From NCBI RefSeq assembly GCF_902498805.1, contig NZ_LR701607.1:1-56993 (forward strand): a stretch of 56,993 nt of DNA, read 5' to 3'. The stretch is from Imperialibacter sp. EC-SDR9 (GTDB taxonomy: Bacteria > Bacteroidota > Bacteroidia > Cytophagales > Cyclobacteriaceae). The position numbers and the translations under genes were made by a program. This document shows positions 1-8,311 of the stretch, piece after piece (positions within the stretch are counted from its first letter, which is position 1; every line of letters begins with the position of its first letter). The notes beneath the pieces were generated by a model. It ran no database searches and was not told where the DNA came from. It saw only the letters and a program-made list of their open reading frames with translations.

Positions 1-73
1 GCAGTTTTTTCATGAAAACCATCCCACTCCAGGGGGTGATTTCTTTGTCAGTAAAGGCCAGTTTTAAGTCCAT
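1..73 (-). mobile_element. 5' end of an IS1380-like transposase gene, cut by the window edge
   Basis: Reading the minus strand from the ATG at 73 gives an open frame of 24 codons running off the window. It begins MDLKLAFTDKEITPW and continues SGMVFMKKL. The pattern of charged residues followed by ITPWSGM and a hydrophobic helix is how many Bacteroidota IS1380-type transposases begin. The call rests only on this short N-terminus, so the family is an inference. The rest of the element would lie to the left of the window, and its right terminus should fall between 74 and about 200. Confidence 0.5.
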
Positions 74-170
74 CTGCCATGTAAGTTAAAATGACACGGA
101 AAATCGTGCAATTGTGGTCGAAAAAAACAACTCATAGCATTGATAATCAGTGATTTAAAACCTAAAAACC

Positions 171-187
171 CTAATGGCGGCCATTAG
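171..187. repeat. 17-bp perfect palindrome upstream of the first gene
   Basis: CTAATGGC, one central G, then GCCATTAG form a perfect palindrome. It lies between the putative transposase start and the outer-membrane protein gene, 50 bases before that gene's ATG. The words CCCTAATG at 169-176 and 196-203 flank it. It could be an operator or lie in the terminus of the insertion element. The sequence does not decide which. Confidence 0.5.
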
Positions 188-236
188 AAATTAAGCCCTA
201 ATGACAATTCTGGGTTTAAACTATTATCTTCGTTGT

Positions 237-890
237 ATGCGCATCATTTTTTCCCTTTTCCTTCTGATGTCTTTCAACAGTGCGGTCGCTCAGGACACGC
301 TAAAATGGCTGTCGGTTGGGTTCAATACGCAGGCATACAAAGGAGACCTGGGGGACAAATACAGCAAATGGACGGGTGGGCTGTACACGAGCCTGCAGTT
401 TAAGACTCAGAAGAAATGGAATGGCAGCGTGAATCTTATCATAGGTAATGTTACCGGACAAGACCTCAATCCGGTTTTCAACGTCAGCCCTGAAAGTGGC
501 AGACAGCCCAATACCTATTTCAGCAATTCCTTTGTAGCGGCCTACTACCAGCTTCACTGGAACGTTTATCTGAGGAGTCGTCTCAGGGTATTCCTGGGCC
601 AGGGAATCGGCTTGATGAGATACAATGCCAAAGACGAGCAGGGGGTCAGCCTGGCCAACCAAACGAACACCCGGGCCGCTAATGAGTCGGCAGGCAATAT
701 TGCTTTGCTTCTGCCTACCAGCCTCGGAACAGCCTATCGGTTTAAAAACAACTTTGGCGTAAGCTACAAATTCACCCTGCTGAACACAGCCACTGACTAC
801 CTGGACAACATTTCACAATTGGGGGGTGTCACGGGTGGCGACAATGTGCTGGCACATCAGGTTTCCTTACTGGTGCCCATTTATTTCTAA
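237..890 (+). CDS. Outer-membrane beta-barrel protein, function unknown
   Basis: The 217-residue product starts with a clear signal peptide (MRIIFSLFLLMSFNSAVAQ) cleaved after AVAQ. The body is rich in alternating aromatic and polar residues and ends in a terminal phenylalanine (PIYF), as beta-barrel outer-membrane proteins do. The frame is open from an ATG at 201, but that start would put twelve extra residues before the signal peptide, so I use 237. The tail converges with DUF3109 nine bases away. I see no enzymatic motif. A structural or porin-like role is inferred only from the barrel character. Confidence 0.75.
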   Translation: MRIIFSLFLLMSFNSAVAQDTLKWLSVGFNTQAYKGDLGDKYSKWTGGLYTSLQFKTQKKWNGSVNLIIGNVTGQDLNPVFNVSPESGRQPNTYFSNSFVAAYYQLHWNVYLRSRLRVFLGQGIGLMRYNAKDEQGVSLANQTNTRAANESAGNIALLLPTSLGTAYRFKNNFGVSYKFTLLNTATDYLDNISQLGGVTGGDNVLAHQVSLLVPIYF

Positions 891-899
891 CTGAAGCCC

Positions 900-1460
900 T
901 CAGCCTTCGATTTCTTCCACTAGCTGCTGATACCAGGCCTCTCCGTATTTTCGGATCAGCGCCTCTTTTAAGAACTTGTAGACAGGCACACCCAGCTCCT
1001 TGCCATGGTCACAGGCAGGCGCACATATTTGCCAGCGGTGGTAGTTAAGGGCGTCGTAGTTATCGTACTTCGATATCCTTATTGGGTACAAATGGCAAGA
1101 AATAGGTTTTCTCCATTTTGTTTTTCCTGCCAGCCAGGCTTGCTCAATGGCGCATTTTAAAATGCCTCTTTCGTCATAGATAGCGAAGGCGCATTCCTTA
1201 TTATTGATAGTAGTGGTCGAAAAGTCACCCTCCTCGTCGAGCAGGTAAGCCCCACTTTTCTCAATGGCCTTCACCCCAGCATCGGACATAAAAGGCTTCA
1301 CTTCATCCAAAATGCTATCAATTTGCTGAAGTTCGTCTTCCTCTAAAGGAGCGCCCAGGTCGCCTTCGACGCAGCAAGCGCCTTTGCACTTGGTAAGGTC
1401 ACATACAAACAACTGCTCTTTGATGTCGTCAGAGATGACGGCGTTTTCTACCAATATCAT
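900..1460 (-). CDS. DUF3109 family cysteine-rich protein
   Basis: This 186-residue protein matches the DUF3109 family, widespread in Bacteroidota and related to the YkgJ-type zinc/iron-chelating cysteine cluster proteins. Visible cysteine motifs are [11 protein letters not shown] near residue 20, a single Cys in the NNKECAF stretch, CAIEQAW, CHLYPIR and CAPACDHG. Together they could bind a metal ion or cluster. There is no signal peptide, so it is cytoplasmic. The start [12 protein letters not shown] fits family members. It converges on the upstream barrel gene and has its own promoter region of about 210 bases. The biochemical role is not known. Confidence 0.85.
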   Translation of the reverse strand: MILVENAVISDDIKEQLFVCDLTKCKGACCVEGDLGAPLEEDELQQIDSILDEVKPFMSDAGVKAIEKSGAYLLDEEGDFSTTTINNKECAFAIYDERGILKCAIEQAWLAGKTKWRKPISCHLYPIRISKYDNYDALNYHRWQICAPACDHGKELGVPVYKFLKEALIRKYGEAWYQQLVEEIEG

Positions 1461-1673
1461 GGCACAAAGTTCTCGCTATTTACGGAGTAAAACAACGATT
1501 CACCCTAAGACGCTTACCATTTCCATATTATCTTCAACCTGTCAGAGCTCTAAGTGAATAGTTTAAAACGAGATATGCCGATCAAATTCAGAAAATATCG
1601 TTATTTGTAAATGACAAGAAAGAGAGGGCAGAGTGTAGAAACGCTTCTTATAAATTAACTGTTTACTGAAAGT

Positions 1674-1892
1674 ATGGCTTCCAACGACACATTCAACCTC
1701 AAAATAAGCCGAGCTCAGCTTTTCAATTTAGTGAGTAAAATGAGCAAGAAGGATCAGAGAGATCTGCTAAAAGCCCTTCAGGACAGAACCTATTTGCAGC
1801 GCTTCGAAGATTTACTTCAGAAATTCCACACAGACGATTTAACTATGGAAGAAATCTCCCAAGAGGTTGAATTGGTGAGACAAAAAAGGTAA
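1674..1892 (+). CDS. Small antitoxin-like protein of a PIN-type toxin-antitoxin pair
   Basis: The product has 72 residues, is charged and predicted all-helical, and has no signal peptide or membrane segment. Its C-terminal stretch LTMEEISQEVELVRQKR and the MSKKDQRDLL helix resemble small proteins placed directly upstream of PIN-domain toxins in Bacteroidota and cyanobacteria. One base after its stop an ATG opens a frame with the opening of a PIN domain, which then breaks off. The antitoxin role is an inference from this pairing. The start at 1674 is the first in-frame ATG and lies in an AT-rich leader. Confidence 0.55.
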   Translation: MASNDTFNLKISRAQLFNLVSKMSKKDQRDLLKALQDRTYLQRFEDLLQKFHTDDLTMEEISQEVELVRQKR

Positions 1893-1893
1893 G

Positions 1894-2007
1894 ATGAAGG
1901 GAAACATCAAGTACAAAGTAATAGTCGATACTAATACTATACAACCTGAAGAAAAACCTTTCGGCTCTGATTCGAGCCCTTTTTTAGAGTTGGTCTTAGC
2001 TCTTTAA
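1894..2007 (+). pseudogene. Truncated PIN-domain toxin remnant
   Basis: The frame starts one base after the stop of the antitoxin-like gene and encodes 37 residues beginning MKGNIKYKVIVDTNTI. The hydrophobic strand ending in DTN matches the first strand and first catalytic Asp of PIN-domain ribonucleases, which usually run to about 130-150 residues. After DTNTI the sequence no longer looks like the family and stops at 2005-2007. I see no downstream PIN remnants up to 2266, a stretch that otherwise holds nothing I can recognise. If read correctly, the toxin is dead and the antitoxin is left alone. Confidence 0.35.
1963..1986 (+). terminator. Possible rho-independent terminator
   Basis: GGCTC (1963-1967) pairs with GAGCC (1974-1978) across a six-base loop, followed by C and a run of six T. 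The stem is short. It lies inside the remnant PIN frame, which supports the idea that this frame no longer encodes a full protein. Confidence 0.4.
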
Positions 2008-2266
2008 TTTCGAACCTCCTAGCAAATCAATGTGGCACTAAACCTAAAATTCAAAGAGTGTCTTAAAAGTACTGATATACCCCAGCTTAATGAAGTTTCC
2101 AAACTCAAGGCCAATGCTTTTTGATGGCTTCCTTTCCTTCTTAGGTGAAACACTTGTTTTAATAAGTATCACATTAAACTAGCTGTTAATCTTCAGCTTG
2201 TTTTCGCACCTATACGGCGCTCAAATTTTGCTGGTCTTATCGCTGGAATGAATAATGGATAAAGTA

Positions 2267-2686
2267 TTACCTGCGCCGCAGAAACTGCCCTACAATTCCA
2301 GCCAACCCTACTGCGCCGATAATTGCTCCTCCAATCTCAAATCCTTGTAAAACAGTATAAAACCCACCAATGAGGGCAATCATGCATAAGATAAATGCAA
2401 ATACCTGACCAGTCCTTCTCAATAGAAAATCCTTATCTAAGTGTTTTTCATCAAGATTGTGCTGGTGTTTTTGCTCTTCTAATACCATCCTTTTCATTTG
2501 CCCAGTGAGATCAGGATCAATCTCATTGTAATAATCATAATCCTCTGGAGAAGGGTATGGCCCTGTTCTTATGCTGACCTGTTGAGAAACTATTTGAACG
2601 ATTTTTCTAGCTTCATTTCCACCAAGCTTAGGAAACTGTTGGCGAATCTGTTTTGTGATTAACTCACTATCAACCTTTTTAGCCAT
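2267..2686 (-). CDS. DUF2335 membrane protein
   Basis: The 139-residue protein has the DUF2335 layout: a charged N-terminus, a GPYPSPEDYDYYNEIDP segment near residues 42-58, a His/Glu-rich helix (EEQKHQHNLDEKH) and two closely spaced C-terminal membrane helices at about 90-135, ending in Arg residues. Members are small predicted inner-membrane proteins often found in mobile or accessory DNA. The biochemical role is unknown. It starts three bases after the stop of the 76-residue frame at 2690-2920, so the two are likely co-transcribed. The region is clearly more AT-rich than its neighbours, which suggests transfer. Confidence 0.8.
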   Translation of the reverse strand: MAKKVDSELITKQIRQQFPKLGGNEARKIVQIVSQQVSIRTGPYPSPEDYDYYNEIDPDLTGQMKRMVLEEQKHQHNLDEKHLDKDFLLRRTGQVFAFILCMIALIGGFYTVLQGFEIGGAIIGAVGLAGIVGQFLRRR

Positions 2687-2689
2687 TAA

Positions 2690-2920
2690 TTATAATGTAT
2701 CAAGGTCTTCAATAGAAAAACGATTATCAAATCCCTTTTTAATAGAGTTGCCACTTAACGCTCTCTTATAATATATGCCAACGTTATACCAACTAGATCT
2801 TAGATTATTGTTATTTCTTAACTCCAATCCATCTCCCATTATGCTAAAAGCAGACCAGGCTCCATTATTGAAGGATTTTCTTCTATTGTACATAGTTGAT
2901 TCTCTGAATGGTGAAAGCAT
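2690..2920 (-). CDS. Small hypothetical protein upstream of DUF2335
   Basis: A 76-residue frame on the same strand and tightly upstream of the DUF2335 gene. It is basic and Asn/Ser-rich, with no signal peptide, membrane helix or motif I recognise. The start could be the ATG at 2920 or the internal Met at 2893 (MYNRRKSF). Its spacing argues that it is translated. Against this, it is short, and the AT-rich context makes chance frames common. Confidence 0.4.
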   Translation of the reverse strand: MLSPFRESTMYNRRKSFNNGAWSAFSIMGDGLELRNNNNLRSSWYNVGIYYKRALSGNSIKKGFDNRFSIEDLDTL

Positions 2921-3043
2921 AATATTAAGTATCTACTTAACGATGTTGCAAATATATTAGTTTAATATACTAAAAGTATAACTAAAATAATAATACATTA
3001 AACTGAAGCCTCTTCATATCAATGCCATCAATAAGTTGAGAGC

Positions 3044-4426
3044 CTATTCCTCATACAAAGCAGCAATCTTCGACAACTCGCCGTCGATAAACTGCCTGTC
3101 CAGCAATTTGCCTCTTACCATCACCCACTGAATTTTGCTCATATTGGCAATATCATCTAGTGGGTTAGCCTTCACAAGCACCAGGTCGGCCGAAGCACCT
3201 TCACTCACCTCCCCAAACTTTCCTTTTTGATTGAAAAACACTGCACTGTTAATCGTGCCTGTTTTCAAAGCTTCATAAGGGGTTAACCCGCAGTCGATCA
3301 TCGACTTGAGCTCGTGGTGAGCCGAGAACCCGGGCACATTAAACACCTGCGGTGCGTCGGACCCCAAAATGATGGGCACGCCAGCCTCGTGCATCTTTTT
3401 GATCATTACTTTCCTGATCTCATTAAGTCTGTTGGCATTGGCTGCGCTAAAAGTAGGTCCACTCAAAAAGTTCTCTTTTGACCTTTTCCAGTTGGCCCTG
3501 GTCTGCTGCGACATGTAAATCATTTCTGGATCGGCCAGCAATGCATCAGCCGATTTGGTTGATATCCAACGATCAAACAGCGACTGAGTAGGCACTATTG
3601 CCACATTATTATCCAAAGTCTTTTGAATAAGCCCATCCAGAAGGCCCATGTCTGTATACGGCACCCAGTCGACGCCGAAGAACCCATTGCTTTCCGGATC
3701 GAGCCCTAAAGTGTCCGGCACCAGCCCCTCGACATAGCCGTCAACATGATCTACCGTTCCATACCCCGCCTCCAACGCATGACGTATGCCAACAAACACT
3801 GACACGTGGCCGCTGTACGTCTGCCCAACCTCTTTTGCTGCGGTTACCATTGAATCAAAAACCGACAACTTAATGCCGGGATGCAGCTTCATAAAATCGT
3901 AACCCATCTCCTTTTGTTCTTTCACCAGTTTCACGGCCGACTCTCCGGTAGGCACACTATTTCCATTGAAAGAAGGGCCTGATGTGAAAATCCTGGGCCC
4001 AAGTATTTCGCCGGCCATTACCTGCTCCCTGAGTTTCAAATGTTCGGGATGCCCAAGCATGCCCCTGATGGTGGTGACACCCTGAGAAAGATAAAGGAAG
4101 AGCGTTTCAAGGGTTTTATCAGGGCCTGGACCTGGCTGAGGTATGTGTGCATGCATTTCAGTGAGACCTGGCACCAGGTAGGCTTCTTTCGCATCAATGA
4201 TTGTAGCTGCCTGACTAGGCATGAAATGCTTTTCACTTACTATTTTGGCAATCAAACCGTCTTTCACATACACCACCTGCCCGGTTACCACCTTGTCAGA
4301 GGTCATTGTGACGAGGTTAGCATTGGTAATTGCAAAATCATAGCCATCGCCAACATTGGGGTCACCAACGCAGCCGCAGACAAAAAAAACAGCAATGAGG
4401 AGAAAGAATGGGTTCAACGATTTCAT
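3044..4426 (-). CDS. Lipoprotein amidohydrolase, imidazolonepropionase-like
   Basis: A 460-residue metal-dependent hydrolase of the amidohydrolase superfamily. The N-terminus is a lipoprotein signal with lipobox VCGC, so C19 would be acylated and the protein held in the periplasm or outer membrane. Metal-ligand motifs are visible: H92 and H94 in EMHAHI, then MKLHPG, SGHVS, the VDHVDG histidine and the C-terminal GSDAP aspartate. The C-terminal SADLVLVKANPLDD segment is the usual small beta domain. Secreted members often act on dipeptides or cyclic amides. The substrate here cannot be read from sequence. The upstream terminator at 4509-4539 separates it from the ABC permease. Confidence 0.85.
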   Translation of the reverse strand: MKSLNPFFLLIAVFFVCGCVGDPNVGDGYDFAITNANLVTMTSDKVVTGQVVYVKDGLIAKIVSEKHFMPSQAATIIDAKEAYLVPGLTEMHAHIPQPGPGPDKTLETLFLYLSQGVTTIRGMLGHPEHLKLREQVMAGEILGPRIFTSGPSFNGNSVPTGESAVKLVKEQKEMGYDFMKLHPGIKLSVFDSMVTAAKEVGQTYSGHVSVFVGIRHALEAGYGTVDHVDGYVEGLVPDTLGLDPESNGFFGVDWVPYTDMGLLDGLIQKTLDNNVAIVPTQSLFDRWISTKSADALLADPEMIYMSQQTRANWKRSKENFLSGPTFSAANANRLNEIRKVMIKKMHEAGVPIILGSDAPQVFNVPGFSAHHELKSMIDCGLTPYEALKTGTINSAVFFNQKGKFGEVSEGASADLVLVKANPLDDIANMSKIQWVMVRGKLLDRQFIDGELSKIAALYEE

Positions 4427-4508
4427 ATAAATGCCTGGTTAGTCCACTGAGTAAGTAGCACAATTTAATGAAACTATTGATTGAAAGTACTGGCTATGGG
4501 TTGGAGCC

Positions 4509-4539
4509 AAAAAAAGCCCTGACCAACGGTCAGAGCTTT
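4509..4539 (-). terminator. Rho-independent terminator after the ABC permease gene
   Basis: On the minus strand GCTCTGACC (4528-4536) pairs with GGTCAGGGC (4516-4524) across a GTT loop, with one mismatch, followed directly by seven T (4509-4515). It lies just past the stop of the permease at 4560. Confidence 0.85.
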
Positions 4540-4559
4540 ATCGCTATGCTTAAGAAAAT

Positions 4560-6983
4560 TTATTCATTTCGAAGCGCATTCACCGGATTGGCCGTAGCTG
4601 CCTTTATCACCTGTGAAACAATAGTAACCAGGCCAAGACAACCAACAATGAGCAAAGCCATCGCTATGACGCCAAACCCAATCGACACTCTGGTAGCCAT
4701 CAGGTTCAGCCACAAATCGCTGACCAGCACTGCAATGGGCACAAACACCACCACCGAAATGATAATTACCATGGAAAACTGGCGGGTGAGTGACATGACG
4801 AGGTATTGAGTGGTGGCACCAAGCACTTTTTTGATGCCAATCTCCTTCACTTTTGTTTGAAGATGGAAGCTCACCATGCCCAACAACCCAAGGCAGGAAA
4901 TAAAGATGGCAAAAAGTGAGACAGCAGTTACAATTGCCGTGATATCCCCCAGAAAAAAGTAAAAATGATCCATTTCCTGATCCAAAAAGCTGTATTTCAA
5001 CTCCCTTTTGCTGTCTATCGACTTCCACGCTTCCTGTAGGTCACTTATCACCGATGGCACATTGGCAGAACTAATTTTAAGGTTAATGTTCTCATAACTG
5101 TCCGGCATAAACCGCAGGGCCATCGGCTCTATGGATTTCATCAACGGCTCGAAGTGGTAGTCTTTCACTACGCCAATTATCTGCACCCGGTTTTCTTTGT
5201 CCAAAATAATCTCCTGTCCGATGGCCTCATGGGGAGTTTCAAAGCCGACCGTTTTTACAGCGGTTTCATTAAGGATGATGAATTTCTCTGTGCCTTCGCC
5301 GTCCCCAGGCGCATAGTCTCGTCCTGCCAAAAGCGTAATCCCGAACGTGGAAATGTAATTATCGTCGACAGAGAAGTGATTGAGCCCGAATCGCTCGCCC
5401 TCCATATCTCTTTGAAAATCGGCACCATGCGAACGGCCAATGGCAGGGTTGTGGGACGAAAAAGTGTAGGCAGTTACAGCCGGATTCTTACTAAGCTCAG
5501 CTGCCACTATCTCCGGTTTGCTGCCCTGCAATTCCACCACAAGCAAGTTCTCCTCATCGAATCCGTACTCAGAGTTCACCATCAGGCTGGTTTGCTCCCT
5601 CATCACAAGGATGGAGATGATCATAAAGATGGATAGGCCAAACTGAACGATCATGAGCACTTTTTTGAAAGAGAAGTTCGACATGAATCCCCTCTTACCT
5701 GCACCGCCCGAAACCCCATGATAGCCCTTCAATGCCTGAATGGGGCTAAACTTTGAAAGGAAAAGAGCAGGAAAAACACCCGCTATAAGTCCAACAAAAA
5801 CACTAAAGCCAACGAAGTAAGGAAAAGCGCCGTAGGAGAAATCAACACTCAGTTCTGCCAGAGTAAATATCTCCAGTCCATTGAAGGCGGGGATCATCAC
5901 TTTAAGAATACCCACTGAAAGAATGAGTGACAGCATGGCCATGATGACGGATTCGATGACAAACTGATGAATCACCTGACGCCGGGTGGCACCCGACACT
6001 TTGCGAATACCAATCTCCCGTGCCCGGGTCAGTGATTTTGCCAGCGACAAATTGGTGTAGTTGAACAGGGCAGTCACCATTACCACAAGGGCAAGAAACC
6101 CAAAGAACGCCAGCACAATGCTGGGAATGTAAAACCCCAGTTCGTTACCATACATATTGCCCATGGCAATTTTTGTCACCGGGGCCACGCCAAATGTGTA
6201 AGGCTGTCTGTCCTCAGCCCATTCGATGTTTTCTTCGGCTAGAGCAGTGACAGTAGCTGCTACCTGCTGAGGGTCTACACCCGGGTTCAGCTTGAAGTAA
6301 TTATAACCCACCCACAAGTTTGACCAGTTGTCGTTCTTCTGGTTCGAAAAAGGACCGTCGTCAGCCATCGAATTGAGTGTACTCATGGAACCGAGGGCCT
6401 CAAATTTCATGTGCGTACTAACTCCGTCCATATCAAGCACGCCGGTGATTTTGAAGGGTCCAACACCTGTATAATCAAGCACCAACCCGAGATAGGAATC
6501 CCTTTTTCCAAAAAACTTTTCAGCTGTTTCCTTGGTCACAACCACTGAAAAAGGGTCTCTTAACGCAGTTTCTTTATTGCCTTCCATCAGTGGAAATGAA
6601 AAAACCTTAAAGAAACTTTCATCCGCCAAAAGGCCATTGATATCCAACACCTTGTCGTCTGTTTGTGCCTCTCTCCGAAAATCAGAACGTAAATTGGTGT
6701 ATGCCTCAAAATAGGCATACTGATCAACCATCGCTTTCCTGAAAGGCAAAGGACTGCTGGCTGTTCCTGCGAAAATACGGGGTGCATTGGGGTTAAAGCT
6801 CTCGATCCTGTAAATACGGTCAGCGCCAGCATGAAACCTGTCGTAGTTGTACTGATTGTAAATGATGGTGATAAGCAGCAACGAAACCGACATCGCCAAT
6901 GACAATCCGGCGATATTAACAAAGCTGAACAGCTTTTGGCGAGCCATGCTCCTCAGAGCAATTTTGAGGTAGTTCTTAAGCAT
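4560..6983 (-). CDS. ABC transporter permease, MacB/FtsX type
   Basis: This 807-residue inner-membrane protein has the duplicated layout of Bacteroidota MacB-like permeases. There is an N-terminal helix at about 20-42, a periplasmic core at about 45-280, three helices with the FtsX motif NLSLAKSLTRAREIGIRKV near 310, a fourth helix near 425-465, a second periplasmic core, and a second three-helix FtsX domain with VKEIGIKKVLGA near 720. Such proteins couple periplasmic conformational change to ATP hydrolysis for export or envelope signalling rather than import. No ATPase gene is adjacent, so the partner must be encoded elsewhere. The substrate is unknown. Confidence 0.9.
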   Translation of the reverse strand: MLKNYLKIALRSMARQKLFSFVNIAGLSLAMSVSLLLITIIYNQYNYDRFHAGADRIYRIESFNPNAPRIFAGTASSPLPFRKAMVDQYAYFEAYTNLRSDFRREAQTDDKVLDINGLLADESFFKVFSFPLMEGNKETALRDPFSVVVTKETAEKFFGKRDSYLGLVLDYTGVGPFKITGVLDMDGVSTHMKFEALGSMSTLNSMADDGPFSNQKNDNWSNLWVGYNYFKLNPGVDPQQVAATVTALAEENIEWAEDRQPYTFGVAPVTKIAMGNMYGNELGFYIPSIVLAFFGFLALVVMVTALFNYTNLSLAKSLTRAREIGIRKVSGATRRQVIHQFVIESVIMAMLSLILSVGILKVMIPAFNGLEIFTLAELSVDFSYGAFPYFVGFSVFVGLIAGVFPALFLSKFSPIQALKGYHGVSGGAGKRGFMSNFSFKKVLMIVQFGLSIFMIISILVMREQTSLMVNSEYGFDEENLLVVELQGSKPEIVAAELSKNPAVTAYTFSSHNPAIGRSHGADFQRDMEGERFGLNHFSVDDNYISTFGITLLAGRDYAPGDGEGTEKFIILNETAVKTVGFETPHEAIGQEIILDKENRVQIIGVVKDYHFEPLMKSIEPMALRFMPDSYENINLKISSANVPSVISDLQEAWKSIDSKRELKYSFLDQEMDHFYFFLGDITAIVTAVSLFAIFISCLGLLGMVSFHLQTKVKEIGIKKVLGATTQYLVMSLTRQFSMVIIISVVVFVPIAVLVSDLWLNLMATRVSIGFGVIAMALLIVGCLGLVTIVSQVIKAATANPVNALRNE

Positions 6984-7093
6984 AATAGTCCTTTTTTAAG
7001 TTATGAGCTTTAGACTATTACTTTACGCTTTCAGTTACCCTGCCAGTAGACCTATTGTATTGAAATGAATAAATGAAGGATTGAACAGATTAT

Positions 7094-7648
7094 TCACTTA
7101 AGTGAGCTGATTGGCGGGTTCTCCCATTTGATAGGCACCCTGGTCAGCGTCCTGTTCCATTTGAAAAGAAGTTGGGTTCCGTTTTCATCGGGTTGAAACT
7201 CTATCGTCAACTGCTCTACTTCTTCTTTTGGGTTAAGCACCGGCACTTCCACCCTAAGCACATCCAGGTCGTAGTTGGGTTCGAACTTACCCCACTGGGC
7301 TAATTCACTGTTGAGTACTATTGTCCAGCGGGCAGATTCAGGAATAGTGTAGAGTCTATACCTCCCTTTTTTTACCGGCTTACCACCAAAAACCACATCT
7401 CTGCTAAACTCAATTTCTGTGGCTTCGTTGGCACCTGTGCGCCAGTACTCGCCGTATGGCACCAGCCCACCAAAAACCTTTCTCCCCCTTTTGTAGGGCC
7501 TGCCATAGTCAAGATCAATGGTAATGTTCTGCGTTTGGTAGGTTGCCTGCCCCCTTGGGCTCAGTCCCAGTGAATTATAGAATTCGTAAGCCGTATAGCC
7601 ACCGTAGACCAGCAGTGCCAAACCCAGTCCAAATAATACCTTTTTCAT
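7094..7648 (-). CDS. DUF2911 family protein
   Basis: A 184-residue protein with one N-terminal membrane helix (residues 3-20) acting as anchor or signal. The DUF2911 signature is present: LDYGRPYKRGRKVFGGLVPYGEYWRTGANEAT at about residues 46-77, which I identify by its GRP, FG.L.PYG and WRTGAN elements, then FGGKPVKKGRYRLYTIP. The fold is probably a small beta sandwich exposed in the periplasm. The function is unknown. It lies six bases downstream of the GNAT gene on the same strand, so the two probably share a transcript. Confidence 0.85.
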   Translation of the reverse strand: MKKVLFGLGLALLVYGGYTAYEFYNSLGLSPRGQATYQTQNITIDLDYGRPYKRGRKVFGGLVPYGEYWRTGANEATEIEFSRDVVFGGKPVKKGRYRLYTIPESARWTIVLNSELAQWGKFEPNYDLDVLRVEVPVLNPKEEVEQLTIEFQPDENGTQLLFKWNRTLTRVPIKWENPPISSLK

Positions 7649-7654
7649 TTCCTT

Positions 7655-8107
7655 CTACTTTAACCATTCGTACAATTGGTAGTGGTCGCCATTCATACCA
7701 AGTTTGCTGTACACGCCCTGAGCCGATGTGTTGGTTTTATCCACGTACAATCTCAGGCCTGCCAGAGAAGGAATCCTTTTAACTTTGTCGGAGAGAAACT
7801 GATACATTTTCTTAAAGACACCTTTTCCCCGGGACTCTTCTATCACAAACACCGACTGAATCCACCACACAGTGCTGTTTCTCCAGTCGGACCACTCAAA
7901 GGTGATCAGCAATGAGGCTACAATCTTACCTTCCTCCTCAGCTACAAAATACGTGCCCTTATTTGGATCGTTGAAAACAGAAATGACACCTTTTTCAACC
8001 ACGGCCCTGTCCAGATTCAACTTTTCTGTTTCCCAGGCCATTTTTATCTGGAAGTCGATAATAATCTTAGCATCTCCTAATGATGCCTCACGGATAGTCA
8101 AATTCAT
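7655..8107 (-). CDS. GNAT family N-acetyltransferase
   Basis: The 150-residue product has the GNAT fold signature: IREASLGDAKIIIDFQ at the N-terminus, a central strand, and the acetyl-CoA loop motif VIEESRGKGVFKKMY (the Q/RxxGxG/A-like RGKGVF). A C-terminal NTSAQGVYSKLGM stretch is typical of family motif B. The frame is open 25 codons further up, to 8182, but the extension looks unlike the family, so I use the ATG at 8107. The acceptor substrate cannot be predicted. It is followed closely by DUF2911. Confidence 0.85.
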   Translation of the reverse strand: MNLTIREASLGDAKIIIDFQIKMAWETEKLNLDRAVVEKGVISVFNDPNKGTYFVAEEEGKIVASLLITFEWSDWRNSTVWWIQSVFVIEESRGKGVFKKMYQFLSDKVKRIPSLAGLRLYVDKTNTSAQGVYSKLGMNGDHYQLYEWLK

Positions 8108-8238
8108 ACACTGCTCTTTGATAGAAGGCTGGCAAATTAATAAACGAGTAGAATAATCTGTCAGTATTAGAGGTATTATCAAAACATTCCAGCGCTAGCC
8201 GTCCTGCTAAACCCAGATTTCCACAGGCGTCCTCTCCT

Positions 8239-8246
8239 TAATTTTG
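8239..8246 (+). promoter_or_regulatory. Bacteroidota-type -7 promoter box for the helicase gene
   Basis: TAATTTTG fits the TAnnTTTG consensus of Bacteroidota housekeeping promoters. It lies 65 bases upstream of the helicase ATG. I see no strong TTTG -33 element at the right spacing, so this rests on the -7 box alone. Confidence 0.4.
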
Positions 8247-8311
8247 CAGATATCAAAATTCCTCCAAAAGTTTCCTCGCATGTGAAGCCCGTCATTTGTT
8301 AACTTGCGGTC

